Shown: positions 20,870-33,362 of the stretch, in pieces | Layout of the letters: each line of letters begins with the position of its first letter | Position numbering within the stretch: the first letter of the stretch is position 1 | Source of the DNA: Prinsepia uniflora | Taxonomy: Eukaryota > Streptophyta > Magnoliopsida > Rosales > Rosaceae | Reading direction: 5' to 3' | DNA length: 64,000 nt | Assembly: GCA_032719365.1 (NCBI GenBank) | Contig: CM064874.1 | Location: forward strand, 27,041,716-27,105,715 | Notes under the pieces: model-generated | Seen by the model: only the letters and a program-made list of their open reading frames with translations | Databases searched by the model: none | What the model was told of the DNA's origin: nothing | Program-made: the position numbers and the translations under genes

Positions 20870-23435
20870 GGTCCGGGCTCAACAACTGGGGGCTAGTCGG
20901 GTTGCACTACTTCTTCTTCCTCCTCTTCCTTACCCTCCGAGCTGTCGGTCGTACCAGCCCTGAGCAGGTGCTCTAAAGTGATCTTGAAGTCGAGCCATGG
21001 CGTGGTGTTAAAATCGAAATCGGGATAGGCTTCAAAGATATTCTGATAGATCTACCTCTTCACTGTCGCAGCGAAGTCATCCTGCCACCGGTTGAACTCG
21101 ACCAACCTGAGGAAGTCCAAAATCGCATCCGGCTGGGCGAATGTGAGTCGGTCCTGCAGCAAGTGCATTTGAACATCCCGACTCACAACCTCGGATTGCA
21201 GCAGCTCGACCGCCTCCTTGCATTGTTCTGCTAGTGCCTGCTAGAGCTCGGACTCCGCCTTTTGCCTAGCTAGCTCAAAATGAGATTGGTCGACTTCGGC
21301 TACCCGGCGCTCTACCTCTGACTTCAATTGCTCAGCCTTAAGAGCCTTGCAGTCCCTATCTTCACCGACCCGCTCCAGCTCAACTCGAAGTCGGTCTGCC
21401 TCCTTCTCAACTAATCGGCAGGCCTCGATGTCACGAACGTAGATGTCGAGCTGTGCCTCTTGTTGGGTCAGCCTTTGCTCTTGTAACTGAAGCTTTCGCT
21501 CTAGCTCGGTCATGGTGTTGCAGGCCGAGTCGACCTCCGCCCTCAGCAGTTACTCGGTTTCTAGGGATTACCGAGTGGCATTGGCAGATTGCTCTTTCCC
21601 CTCCTCCTGCTCCCTGTCTGCAGCCGCCGCCCGGCCCATAACCTCGGAGTAACTAGCGAACATCCAGCCGAGGGACTGCACCGACAGACAAACAATTAGT
21701 ACCAAACAACGCAAAAAAAAAACCACACAAAATGACAAGTAAAAATACACTGACTAATGTGTAAGGTGGCCACAAGGGACCTTGACATCCGCTCGAAAAT
21801 TGAGCCCTCAGGACAGGCGTCCAAACCAAGCAACTCCTTGGAAGTGCCCGCCACGATTCCATCCACGACTGGTAGCATCCGCTCTCGCAAGAGATGGTGG
21901 CATCCCCCCACCAAGGGCCCCCGTTGGCAAGTTCGCCCTGACCTTGTTGCTGTTGGGGCGACGACTGCGATAGGGGGATAGGCGGAGACCGAGTGGCTGG
22001 CCGCGAGACCGACTAAGAAGACTCGAAGATCCTAGGGGCCACCTCTTGCTGAAGGGATGGGTCTCAGAGGAAGGAACCAGTCAGTGACGCAGGCAACGGG
22101 AATGACACCCCCCGAAAGGTGAATGGCGGCTCAGGGAATGACATCTCGATCGACTCAAGAATTCCAGCCGGGACCCTCACTTTCTCGGCCGTCTTGGCCA
22201 GCGTGTTCTAGACCTGCCTCTCCCGCTCAGCCTCGTTCTCAGTGTCTTCGATACTAACTGGGGACTCAAGCTAAATTACCGACTTGGGAACCTCTTCACC
22301 TTCCTCCAAGTCAATCACTTGAGCAATCTTCGCTAGCTCGGTGCACGGAGCGGGTGTGGTCTGCGCGGTCGGGATGGCCTACGACACAGATATGGATCCT
22401 GCAGAAGTTTTCCTACTTTTCTTCCTCTGCTTGTCCATCTTGACCAACCGACCCAACTTCTCAGCAACCCACGGGTCGAAGTTGGGCGACTTCTGAGATA
22501 CCGAGCCAGTATCCGGAACCTGTTTCCTCTTCTCCCCGACCTTCTCCTTGGGGTTGGCACTGACCGACCCAGTCGTCTTTCTCTGCTCATCCGCTGCGGT
22601 CATTTTTTGCTCTGCCCTAGCTTCCTAAGCCGCTCGGTTTATCCGTCTCTTGACATATTTAGGAACGACTGGTAACAAACACCAAATGTTAGTACAAAAA
22701 ACAACAAAATGAAAACATATAGAGAGGCAGCCTATGCAGCAGAGTGCTACTTACCAAGGTTAGGGATCGGCCCGACCTCGTGCAGAATCTGGGGAACCCA
22801 AAGCACGTCTCGGTGACTCCACGGGGGAGTGCAAGCTTTTCTGACTCGTTTGTAGGCCCTTTGCTCTTTGTCGGCTGGGATCGCTTCAGGAAGGGTACCT
22901 GCACACAAATCATCTAGGTCAGTCACTTGCATACCGACCTACAAAAAATATAATTAAATAGGTTAGAGACCAACCCTCAGCTCCCAAATCCTGAAATTAT
23001 GACGGGATGCCTCGCACCCCCCCTTCCCCCCAGTTCCCCCCGACGTATATAAACTTGGTCTTGTACGTCTTCTAGAAGGAGGGTAAAGCATAGATAAACT
23101 CCCCACGAGTCATCTTGTCCTTGCACCGAGCCCGTGCTCTGCTACTGCTGTGCGAATTTGTGGAGGTAGACGACATGGGCGTAGGTCGGTGGCTTTTCTT
23201 CCGCTCTAGGGGTGTACAATCTGACCAGAATGATCCAGACATTTGGGTTCAGCTGACCGAGGGCCACACCTAGCCCTCGCACCATCCTCCTTAGCCAGGG
23301 GTGCAGTGGCAGTTGGACGCCGTGACTACACAGCTCGGTATAAAACAAGGCCCAACCCTCGGGCCCTCGCTTGGCAGCTCGGTGGGACCGATCACTCGCA
23401 GCTCCACGTCCGAGGGCACCGCCCATGCTGACCAT
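20870..23435 (-). pseudogene. Antisense accessory ORF of the Tat-like element (putative gypsy-type transposon family)
   Basis: On the minus strand, from 23435 leftward: YTELCSHGVQLPLHPWLRRM, then LGQLNPNVWIILVRLY, resembling the N-terminal domain of the plant family called putative gypsy type transposon (PF04195 as I recall it). Then a low-complexity linker, a strong coiled coil at 21513-21241 (heptads of Leu, Glu, Arg, Gln), and a tail with YPDFDFNTTPWLDFKITLEH followed by an acidic run. Stops and frameshifts interrupt it, so it is not expressed as one protein. Position and polarity, antisense and downstream of integrase, match the extra ORFs described for Tat-clade elements. Its role is unknown. 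Confidence 0.6.
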
Positions 23436-23944
23436 AATTTCTTTACCGACATGTCGATAGACTCCTCGGTCAGACCCTTAACTGTCTGCGCTGTGCTCGC
23501 ACCGACAGACCCTTTTCTACTGGTCTGTCTTTTCTAAACCGGCCTGAGGGCTCAGTTCCTCTACCTAACACAAGCCCAGGGGCCCAGGCCCACTCAGACA
23601 AGCAAACCCTAGTAGGGCCTAGCCAGCATCTACACATGGACATCCCTAACGTCCACATGTCGGCGCCACAACAGTTGACATTTGTCCCACATCGGGAGAA
23701 TGTAATTATTATGCTCTCCACACCTATACAAAAGGGGTCTATTTTTTACATAAAGGTAACTAAGCATTTATTATTGACAACTACTTTGACAGTACACTTA
23801 TTACCATTCCTTACCACTCAGACCGACTACTAACTTGGGCGTCGGAGTACCTTTGGGCTGGTACCACACCTGTTCCTATATTTTGATCGACCAACAAATT
23901 CCTTCTCTTTCAGGTCTTTTCGATGGCACGTGGCAGAGCAGCAT

Positions 23945-26884
23945 TGACACGACCCATCCCAATCCCCCCGGGATTACCATGGAATGTGACGTGCTCTCGT
24001 CTGACAAGAGGCGTCAGACAAGGGATAACCGATTGCCATTGCCCAAACGGGCTTCCAGAGTGCGTAAGGATCGATGGAGGAGGTGTGCGATGCTCAAGTC
24101 TCTGCTGCAGTCGTATCCGGAATCAACCTGAAGGGCATTGAAAACAAAAGCTGTGAGTGGACGAAAATAAACAAGTATGTTTAAAACATTTATAAGACAT
24201 TTATGCCCCTCAGTAAAATCATATGCATGCACCAAAACCAATAATCCCATATTTATTTAGAAATAACCATTAGGGCCTTAGCCCGGAAACCAAAGCATAG
24301 TTTCAATTTCCAAAAGTAAATCCAAGAGTTATTTCATAAATCCAGTAATATGAACCATAAGGCATATAATATAAACCATAACCATTATTTTAGCCACTGC
24401 ACTATACACTCCAATCCGACATTCCTGATGTCTGACGTCCCTGACGTCAATAAGGTCACAATCACAAGGCTACGCGTGCCACTCGGGTCTCAATTTCCGA
24501 GTTCATTCCCCGAACCCCGTTCGGGTACTGCATCCCCGATGCTTAGCGTCATAGACGCTGGACGTACTAGACGTCCGTGACCTCTCCGGGGTACCTCATC
24601 CGGAGGAGACAATATAATATGGAAGGATTTATACAGTGCAGTACTAAATACATTTTATAGATATCCACATGCAAAACATATAGGTATACATAGATAAAAT
24701 CCGAACCGATCGGTACGTTTCATCAAACGGGTCTCATGCCCAATTACCGTGAAACGTGCCATAACCGAAATATCATCAAAAGCATTTATTGATTCCAGCA
24801 TGTGAACATATATAAAATGTAAACCAGAAAACATTTATTCAATTCCATTTTAGGGTCCCCGACCCGCAATCACATGTAGAAATCAACTGGGCCCCTGGCC
24901 CGATTCCACAAGTTAACTGGGCCCCTGGCCCGATCCACATGTTAACTGGGCCCCTGGCCCGATTTCATAGTTCAACTGGGCCCCTGGCCCGATTTTACAT
25001 AATTCAAGTTCGTAACCGTTTCATGAAATCATATCCAACCACATTTATGGAAATCGGTGAAAATCCAGAAAATCTCAGTTTACGTGCAAATACGTAATTC
25101 ACCTCGAAATACGTGAAATCATTTTAAATTCACCGATATCCAAAGTAAATCATTTAGTCATAATTATAACAATCATAAAACAGTTATGCATGCATCGAAT
25201 TTATGAAACCAATGTCCACTCACAGACCGTTTAACCGAGCGCCTCGATACGCGTGCCATAAGCCTTCCCGGGCCACACCACTATCACCGGGACTCCCATT
25301 CCTGTTCAAATCACATTAGAGGATCACTAACCTCATCATTAACATCCTAATCAAGTCCCGTAATTTTCCCGAATTTTTAAGTATTTTTAAACTCGATTTA
25401 AAACCTTCGGACATCCCGAACAATAACGAAACGGGATCCGATCGACACGAAACCAACGCTAAAATGTTCGTTACATTGTATAGGACAAAAGTCATGTTGA
25501 CCTCACCTCGAGATTCGTGCCCACGCGCCGTCACGCGCCGCCGTGAGTGGCTGCGCGTGAAAGCCACGCGCCTGCTACAGTGACTGCTACAGTCACCATC
25601 CTCGCCCGTTTCTCTGGTAAACGGGTTGAAAAACCCGCGATAGGACCCGGTTCAATCTCACCCAATTCAACATCAAATCAATCCGTTCTTTCAACTGATC
25701 CCTTGTAATCAATCACCATTTAAGTTCTGTAAATCGAATTACACAAATCATGGTCTGAATCCTCACGACTCTCGATCGATCCTCGACGGGTTTTCAAATC
25801 GGGTTTCACGATATCGTCCCTGTTTTCCAAATTAATTCATTCAGTTAGCATCGTGAGAGTGCAAGGGACATTTCTACAAGGTCAATTTGAGAATTACTTA
25901 CCTCAAACCCACTGAACACAAGCTCGACTTTGAGCTGCCATGGAAGCTCAGTTCTTCCTCAATCCGCCATGGTTTCTCTTCGTTCTTGAAGCAAAGATGT
26001 TCGTTTTGATCCCAGAAGTCGAATTGAATCATCAATTTCGATCCTCACGGCTCAAAACATCCATTTCGAATTTCCCTCCCAAAAATCAATTTTCGATTTC
26101 TCTGTCTCCCTCACCCGATCAATCCCCCGTGTAATTCCAGTTGAGTTAGTCTCTGAATTCTCTCCAATTTCTCACTCTCAGTTTCAGAATTGGAAGAGAA
26201 ATGAAGGTAGGAAGAAAATGGCATTTGGTTGTACACGGCTAAGAAATCAGAGAGGGTTAATGGAAGAATTAACAATAATTAAACATAATTAATTAATAAA
26301 ACATAATCATAATGTTCCCCCAAAACATGGATCCTGGTCTTAAGCCCCAAATTAAGGGATGAGTGACACTTGTCACTCATCCAAGTGTGTTCAGTCACCG
26401 GGTACTGTTCATTATTATATTATTATTTTAATCGGAGCCTCGGTTCGTAAATTCGTTTCCTTGACCATAACTTCGTCGTCGAATCTCCGATTTCAGCATG
26501 CCGCCTGTCGTTGGATTCGCATCGACGAAACCTACGTAATGGTCCTTGGCCCTCGGCCATCGGACATCCCGGTCAAAAAGTCAACATTTGGCCCCTAATA
26601 AGCCAAATTACCAAAATACCCCTCAACTTCCGAACCTCATAACTTTCTCTGCGAATGTCGGAATCGAACGTGCCACCTGTCTATGAACTCGTGACGTCCC
26701 GAACTACGTCACGGTCATCGGTCAAAGTCCATTTGACCATCCGAATTAAAAGTCAACGTTTTGCCCACGCCTAGGGGCAAAACGGTCATTTTGCACAATT
26801 CGTCCGAAATCGTCCAACTAATCCCAGATTAGTGAATCATAATTAAATATTATTAAATCCCGATATTCGGGACGGGTCGTTACA
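23945..26884 (-). repeat. Element A 3' LTR (left copy, full length, 2940 bp)
   Basis: TGACACGACCCATCC to GGGACGGGTCGTTACA. U5 hairpin 23999-24019, GTGAGTGGAC 24153-24162, TGCATGCA 24224-24231, hairpins from 24853 including four GGGCCcctGGCCC units (24889-25000), TGCATGCA 25187-25194, GTCCACTCAC 25214-25223, GC-rich hairpin 25553-25571, and U3 duplicated blocks about 26460-26560 and 26640-26740. Confidence 0.92.
24886..24998 (-). repeat. Tandem AACTGGGCCCCTGGCCCGAT repeat
   Basis: Four units of 27-31 bp, each with a perfect 5-bp stem GGGCC/GGCCC around CCT. They are preceded by GGGTCcccGACCC at 24853-24865. The same array is in the right LTR at about 31491-31602. Confidence 0.9.
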
Positions 26885-26900
26885 ACCTTCCCTCCTTAAA
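26885..26900 (-). other. Polypurine tract of element A
   Basis: On the minus strand CTTTAAGGAGGGAAGGT abuts the LTR start TGTAACGACCC. It is the expected primer for plus-strand DNA synthesis. Element B has the same tract at 36659-36675. Confidence 0.75.
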
Positions 26901-29900
26901 GAATTTCGTCCTCGAAATTACCAACAATCTTATTCCACAACCACCTCGTGGAAAACATTTCGACCTCATATCATGTGTACACCTGTACACCCACTTACTG
27001 GGACAACACCAGTCTCGTCTGTACCCAGACATCCCATCACTGTCATACGTCACAATCAACAACACTCGACCACCTCGAGTGGAAATGATCACCTGATCCG
27101 CGATAAAATCGCCTAACCATTTAGCTGACTCCTTCATCTAGATGGTTCCTTTCCATTATCAATACATCCTTACCTTTTCTCCCATTGGGAGTCACCAAAT
27201 CTCATTTGTCAGTCCATGCTGACACTAACAGTCAAACTGTCACCACAAAACTTACCACCCTGGTAAGGCTCCAACCATCTGTCCGTCTTTGACAACACCA
27301 CGTACTACATCACTCTCGATGTAGCGCAAGATCAACCACATGATCACCATTCGCAGGGCAAGCCCAATCCTGCGACACAAAATACTCTCAATGTCCATAA
27401 TTGCCGACTCCGTCAGCGAACCAAAACGCTGGGAAAATCACGGTGTGATCAAGTCACACAAGGCTACTCGTGGTTACTCAGACCACCAATTCACTCATCC
27501 TGAGTGTACGTATACCGTCAATTAACCCAATCAAGTGGTGTAACTGGAACACATTGAATACCAGCCCAGCAGTGATCACACATATCAATACCGGGGTTCC
27601 ACTAGCCAACCGTGGCTAAGAGCACCTGCTCATACAATCACTGAACCCGACAAAATCACTCTGCACAGCGCACTGTATCCAATGTCCAGTTCACGATCAC
27701 AACCAAACAAATGATACTGGAACCAAGCCGATTACCAACACGTTTAGTTACACACCACTGGTACATCCCATGTACCGCCATTAGGCACCACTCAGCCTAA
27801 CCAGTCTCAATCCTCGTACAACGTACCCTGTACGTACCTCAATCCATCAATCTGACTATAGCCACCCAAGTCATAGCCAAACACGTTCCAATAATGAAGT
27901 ACCTTGTCCAAACCATCATGAGACAAAACGAACTCCACCCGTCATCTAGTTCCAATTCCGAATCCGAATCCGCAATTTCGTAAGAAATCCCGAATCCGAA
28001 CCCAAACATCATATTTTATTCCATTTCCAAATCTGAATCCGAAATCATTATTCCGTAAGCTAGCATTGGAATAATCATTCCGCACCCAAATCCAGTAATC
28101 CACTTTCGAGCTTCGCAATTGAATCCTGAATCGTCACCCAGAAATTCGATTCCAAAACCCAAAACCTCGTTTACGTCCATCAAGACGTAACGTAACCGAA
28201 TCTATCGGTTGCCTCTCCAAAACACTCGATTGACTTCATAGGGAAGCCAATCCCAATATCCACACGTCAAAGGTTGACAAAATCCGACCACATCGGAAAC
28301 CTACTCAACCAAGTAACAACCATATGGACTTCACTCCGAAAAGAAGTTCAGTCCCGTCATTTACGACTCACATATCAAGGTAAGAGTGATAAACTCTCCA
28401 CCCATCTGGATCATCAAGATCACGATCCATATCCATCGCTACGTCACCCGACAAGTAACATCACGATCCTAGATCGTCACATCGACCAAAGTCGACAACA
28501 TCACAAATCAGATCCACCTAGGATCCACACATGCTCACATAGCTAACAATCCATCTGGAAGCTGATCGTAGGGTCTTACACCCTCAATTGAATCCTTCGT
28601 CAAATTTCCCTTGGTGGAAAGATGACCTCGCATTTCACCACCAAATCCAAAATCATACACAACTGCTTGTGTCCAATGACCCCAAGCCAAACATGGGTCC
28701 ACCAACCAATACACACTCAACGTATTGGTAGCAACAATCATCATCTGCCACGGCAGGAAATAAGAAGTCAACCCCCAAGACTTCCGAGTACCAACCACTG
28801 ATGCAGAAACGAGCACTCCTCTCGTCTCCCAATCACATCTCTCCCCGGATCGGGAGTTCCAACCATGTTGAAAACAGACATGCTCCCAATGAGATGTCAA
28901 GTCCAACCACTGGACTGCCCACGTCCATACCTCACTTGGACCACCACGTGTCCAAAATCAATTCATTACTCGGACCTCACGTCCGCCAATAATCATGTAT
29001 GCACACACCCCGATTCCGAACGGAAATTTCCTCAACTCTGCCTGGATGTGCATACCATACTGCCTTCGTCTCACATCTCAACCTTAACAGGTTCAATCCT
29101 CAGGTTCCAAGTGATTCGCAATCACAAAATCCCACATCAATACCACGAATGGTTTCCCCGACTTTTCCAATTTCAACAATTTCCTTGTACTTCCTGGGGA
29201 TATAAGAAGTATACCATCATACCAATCTCGGAGTTGACAACAACTCCCCAAATCCACCAATACACATGACATAGGGAACAGCATCCCAAATTTCCCCAAA
29301 TTTTCAATCAAACCTTTTGATCCATTCATCACTTGTCATCATAAATCTGTTGGGACTTATCCCAACACATCACAACCTCCACTGGATCCCATCCAGTCCA
29401 AGACTCAACCACCACTGAGTCGCAGATACCGATCATATGTCCATCATGACAGAGTCACACCCCAAATGGTGGCTCATCGTCGACACAATTACTGACACCA
29501 GCACCAACGCACCATCATCAACACTAGTATCAGCACACAGGCATCTATACTAGTATTGGCATAAAGGCACCAACATACCAACATCCATACATAGCACAAG
29601 AACATCCATGCTAGCACACAATGTGCAAAGTTGTTACCCTGGATCTCCGTTCATTCTGAACGACGATCCCGTAACACCACTCGTACCCCACGACTATGGG
29701 TACCTCCAATTTGACCACTGGAACATTAGGATAATGGACGTTCCTTGAACATCCCCTGATCCCCAAGTGTCAAAACCACACTAAATACCCTCGATAGCCA
29801 GTCATCTCGACACAACTGTCGACCAACAGTCATCGTTGTCAAGATCCGTAACCACACCTCACACTAATATTCGATCCAACACAGGATTCCATATTTCATC

Positions 29901-30534
29901 TCACAACCGTATCCATAGATCGAACCCATAAGACTCACTAGAGTCATCCACATGGTCATCCATGACCTCAGCCGCTCGTCGCAGCACAAGTTCTCATTTG
30001 AAGTTCACCTTTCGGTCCATCAATTATAAATTAGGGTTCCAAAATCACACCCTAGGGTTCCACCGAACCCACCTGCCTTTTGCAGTAAAATCCACAACCT
30101 GACCGACCCCACGGTCCTGACATCATATAGACGTCCAATCCAATCCAATCGTCAACTCAACGTGGGTTCCATCGTGGGTTCCACCACGAAGGTCATCGGC
30201 TAACTCTGATGCACCAACCCCCGTACACTAGCCAACACTACTAGGGTCCAAAACTTAGACCAATACTCAACCGAGTTTCACATTTCCAATCAAATGGGGT
30301 TCCCTGAACCTAGCTGTGCCCAGTGGCACAACAATCCATCATCACATGACCGAACCGACGGTCCCACATTACCAGTTAATCGTATACAACCCCACTTGGG
30401 TTGAATCGCAACAATGCACGGCGTATCGGGCCAAACACACCCAATCTACCAAAACTATCTATCAGGTTGACAACGGAACAGCAGCCCAAGGAGACATCAC
30501 ACCCTCGTCCTTCGCACACAAAAGAACAAAACCT

Positions 30535-30548
30535 GCTCTGATACCACT
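30535..30548 (-). other. Primer binding site of element A, tRNA-iMet type
   Basis: The plus strand reads GCTCTGATACCACT directly before the right LTR. Its complement AGTGGTATCAGAGC matches initiator tRNA-Met. Confidence 0.9.
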
Positions 30549-33286
30549 TGACACGACCCATCCCAATCCCCCCGGGATTACCATGGAATGTGACCTGCTC
30601 CCGTCTGACAAGAGGCGTCAGACAAGGGATAACCGATTGCCATTGCCCAAACGGGCTTCTAGAGTGCGTAAGGATCGATGGAGGAGGTGTGCGATGCTCA
30701 AGTCTCTGCTACAGTCGTATCCGGAATCAACCTGAAGGGCATTGAAAACAAAAGCTGTGAGTGGACGAAAATAAACAAGTCTGTTTAAAACATTTATAAG
30801 ACATTTATGCCCCTCAGTAAAATCATATGCATGCACCAAAACCAATAATCCCATATTTATTTAGAAATAACCATTAGGGCCTTAGCCCGGAAACCAAAGC
30901 ATAGTTTCAATTTCCAAAAGTAAATCCAAGAGTTATTTCATAAATCCAGTAATATGAACCATAAGGCATATAATATAAACCATAACCATTATTTTAGCCA
31001 CTGCACTATACACTCCAATCCGACATTCCTGATGTCTGACGTCCCTGACGTCAATAAGGTCACAATCACAAGGCTACGCGTGCCACTCGGGTCTCAATTT
31101 CCGAGTTCATTCCCCGAACCCCGTTCGGGTACTGCATCCCCGATGCTTAGCGTCATAGACGCTGGACGTACTAGACGTCCGTGACCTCTCCGGGGTACCT
31201 CATCCGGAGGAGACAATATAATATGGAAGGATTTATACAGTGCAGTACTAAATACATTTTATAGATATCCACATGCAAAACATATAGGTATACATAGATA
31301 AAATCCGAACCGATCGGTACGTTTCATCAAACGGGTCTCATGCCCAATTACCGTGAAACGTGCCATAACCGAAATATCATCAAAAGCATTTATTGATTCC
31401 AGCATGTGAACATATATAAAATGTAAACCAGAAAACATTTATTCAATTCCATTTTAGGGTCCCCGACCCGCAATCACATGTAGAAATCAACTGGGCCCCT
31501 GGCCCGATTCCACAAGTTAACTGGGCCCCTGGCCCGATCCACATGTTAACTGGGCCCCTGGCCCGATTTCATAGTTCAACTGGGCCCCTGGCCCGATTTT
31601 ACATTATTCAAGTTCGTAACTGTTTCATGAAATCATATCCAACCACATTTATGGAAATCGGTGAAAATCCAGAAAATCTCGGTTTACGTGCAAATACGTA
31701 ATTCACCTCGAAATACGTGAAATCATTTTAAATTCACCGATATCCAAAGTAAATCATTTAGTCATAATTATAACAATCATAAAACAGTTATGCATGCATC
31801 GAATTTATGAAACCAATGTCCACTCACAGACCGTTTAACCGAGCGCCTCGATACGCGTGCCATAGGCCTTCCCGGGCCACACCACTATCACCGGGACTCC
31901 CATTCCTGTTCAAATCACATTAGAGGATCACTAACCTCATCATTAACATCCTAATCAAGTCCCGTAATTTTCCCGAATTTTTAAGTATTTTTAAACTCGA
32001 TTTAAAACCTTCGGACATCCCGAACAATAACGAAACGGGATCCGATCGACACGAAACCAACGCTAAAATGTTCGTTACATTGTATAGGACAAAAGTCATG
32101 TTGACCTCACCTCGAGATTCGTGCCCACGCGCCGTCACGCGCCGCCGTGAGTGGCTGCGCGTGAAAGCCACGCGCCTGCTACAGTGACTGCTACAGTCAC
32201 CATCCTCGCCTGTTTCTCTGGTAAACGGGTTGAAAAACCCGCGATAGGACCCGGTTCAATCTCACCCAATTCAACATCAAATCAATCCGTTCTTTCAACT
32301 GATCCCTTGTAATCAATCACCATTTAAGTTCTGTAAATCGAATTACACAAATCATGGTCTGAATCCTCACGACTCTCGATCGATCCTCGACGGGTTTTCA
32401 AATCGGGTTTCACGATATCGTCCCTGTTTTCCAAATTAATTCATTCAGTTAGCATCGTGAGAGTGCAAGGGACATTTCTACAAGGTCAATTTGAGAATTA
32501 CTTACCTCAAACCCACTGAACACAAGCTCGACTTTGAGCTGCCATGGAAGCTCAGTTCTTCCTCAATCCGCCATGGTTTCTCTTCGTTCTTGAAGCAAAG
32601 ATGTTCGTTTTGATCCCAGAAGTCGAATTGAATCATCAATTTCGATCCTCACGGCTCAAAACATCCATTTCGAATTTCCCTCCCAAAAATCAATTTTCGA
32701 TTTCTCTGTCTCCCTCACCCGATCAATCCCCCGTGTAATTCCAGTTGAGTTAGTCTCTGAATTCTCTCCAATTTCTCACTCTCAGTTTCAGAATTGGAAG
32801 AGAAATGAAGGTAGGAAGAAAATGGCATTTGGTTGTACACGGCTAAGAAATCAGAGAGGGTTAATGGAGGAATTAACAATAATTAAACATAATTAATTAA
32901 TAAAACATAATCATAATGTTCCCCCAAAACATGGATCCTGGTCTTAAGCCCCAAATTAAGGGATGAGTGACACTTGTCACTCATCCAAGTGTGTTCAGTC
33001 ACCGGGTACTGTTCATTATTATATTATTATTTTAATCGGAGCCTCGGTTCGTAAATTCGTTTCCTTGACCATAACTTCGTCGTCGAATCTCCGATTTCAG
33101 CATGCCGCCTGTCGTTGGATTCGCATCGACGAAACCTACGTAATGGTCCTTGGCCCTCGTCCATCGGACATCGGTCATCGGTCAAAGTCCATTTGCACAA
33201 TTCGTCCGAAATCGCCCAACTAATCCCAGATTAGTGAATCATAATTAAATATTATTAAATCCCGATATTCGGGACGGGTCGTTACA
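30549..33286 (-). repeat. Element A 5' LTR (right copy, with deletions, 2738 bp)
   Basis: Nearly identical to 23945-26884, but U3 has lost about 200 bp in two pieces around 33170-33195, leaving only one of the two U3 repeat blocks. Everything downstream in the sense direction is kept. Confidence 0.92.
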
Positions 33287-33324
33287 AGCATTCGCTCCCT
33301 AAGTTGGCACATTTTGTGCATCAA

Positions 33325-33362
33325 CAACGAGGTTAAAAGAAAATTTTGTTTTGGACTTAAGC
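33325..33362 (+). other. Short host fragment between the Tat LTR and element B
   Basis: Thirty-eight bases ending in taagc. The sequence continues on the other side of element B at 46393 (taagcccagag), so this is the insertion target of B. Confidence 0.6.

Larger units (their letters stand above)
26885..30548 (-). other. Element A non-coding internal region
   Basis: No frame longer than about 140 codons and no gag, protease, reverse transcriptase or integrase motif on either strand. The left end (26885-26940, minus strand) keeps NFEDEIL-like residues, the usual last residues of gypsy pol, followed by a purine tract. So the element derives from a gypsy ancestor that lost gag-pol. Large parts align with the internal regions of B (for example 27940-28160 with 37985-38200) and, inverted, of C. 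Confidence 0.75.
23945..33286 (-). mobile_element. Element A: complete LARD-like LTR retrotransposon
   Basis: Two LTRs (23945-26884 and 30549-33286) flank a 3.66-kb internal region without gag or pol. Perfect 5-bp duplications agcat lie at 23940-23944 and 33287-33291. The primer site next to the right LTR and the polypurine tract next to the left LTR show minus orientation. The LTRs differ at about a dozen sites by eye, plus about 200 bp of deletion in the right copy, so insertion was recent. Long LTRs with a conserved non-coding interior are the definition of a large retrotransposon derivative (LARD). It needs proteins from a partner. Confidence 0.92.
23510..33324 (+). mobile_element. 3' LTR of the Tat-like element, split by element A
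   Basis: Left part about 23510-23944, right part 33287-33324. The left part has promoter-like features (TGTCCCACATCGG near 23684, CTATACAAAAGG near 23725). The right part ends TTGGCACATTTTGTGCATCAACA. The same ending, TTTTGTGCACCAACA, closes the LTR 60471-60966, and its inverse opens the LTR 58776-59260, so these are relatives. Element A sits inside with its own duplication. The exact left end is uncertain. Confidence 0.55.

Noticed and set aside
24886..24998. Regularly spaced repeats that look like a CRISPR array
   Set aside because: Units are 27-31 bp with near-identical spacers, lie inside an LTR of a plant element, and are duplicated in the partner LTR. There are no cas genes.
26359..26598. 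A small frame containing HAACRWIRIDETYV that recurs in most LTRs (also 4604-4846, 32963-33223, 36128-36367, 45862-46101)
   Set aside because: The frame follows conserved U3 DNA. Its N-terminal half shifts frame between copies and it lies antisense in the LTR. DNA-level conservation is the simpler explanation.
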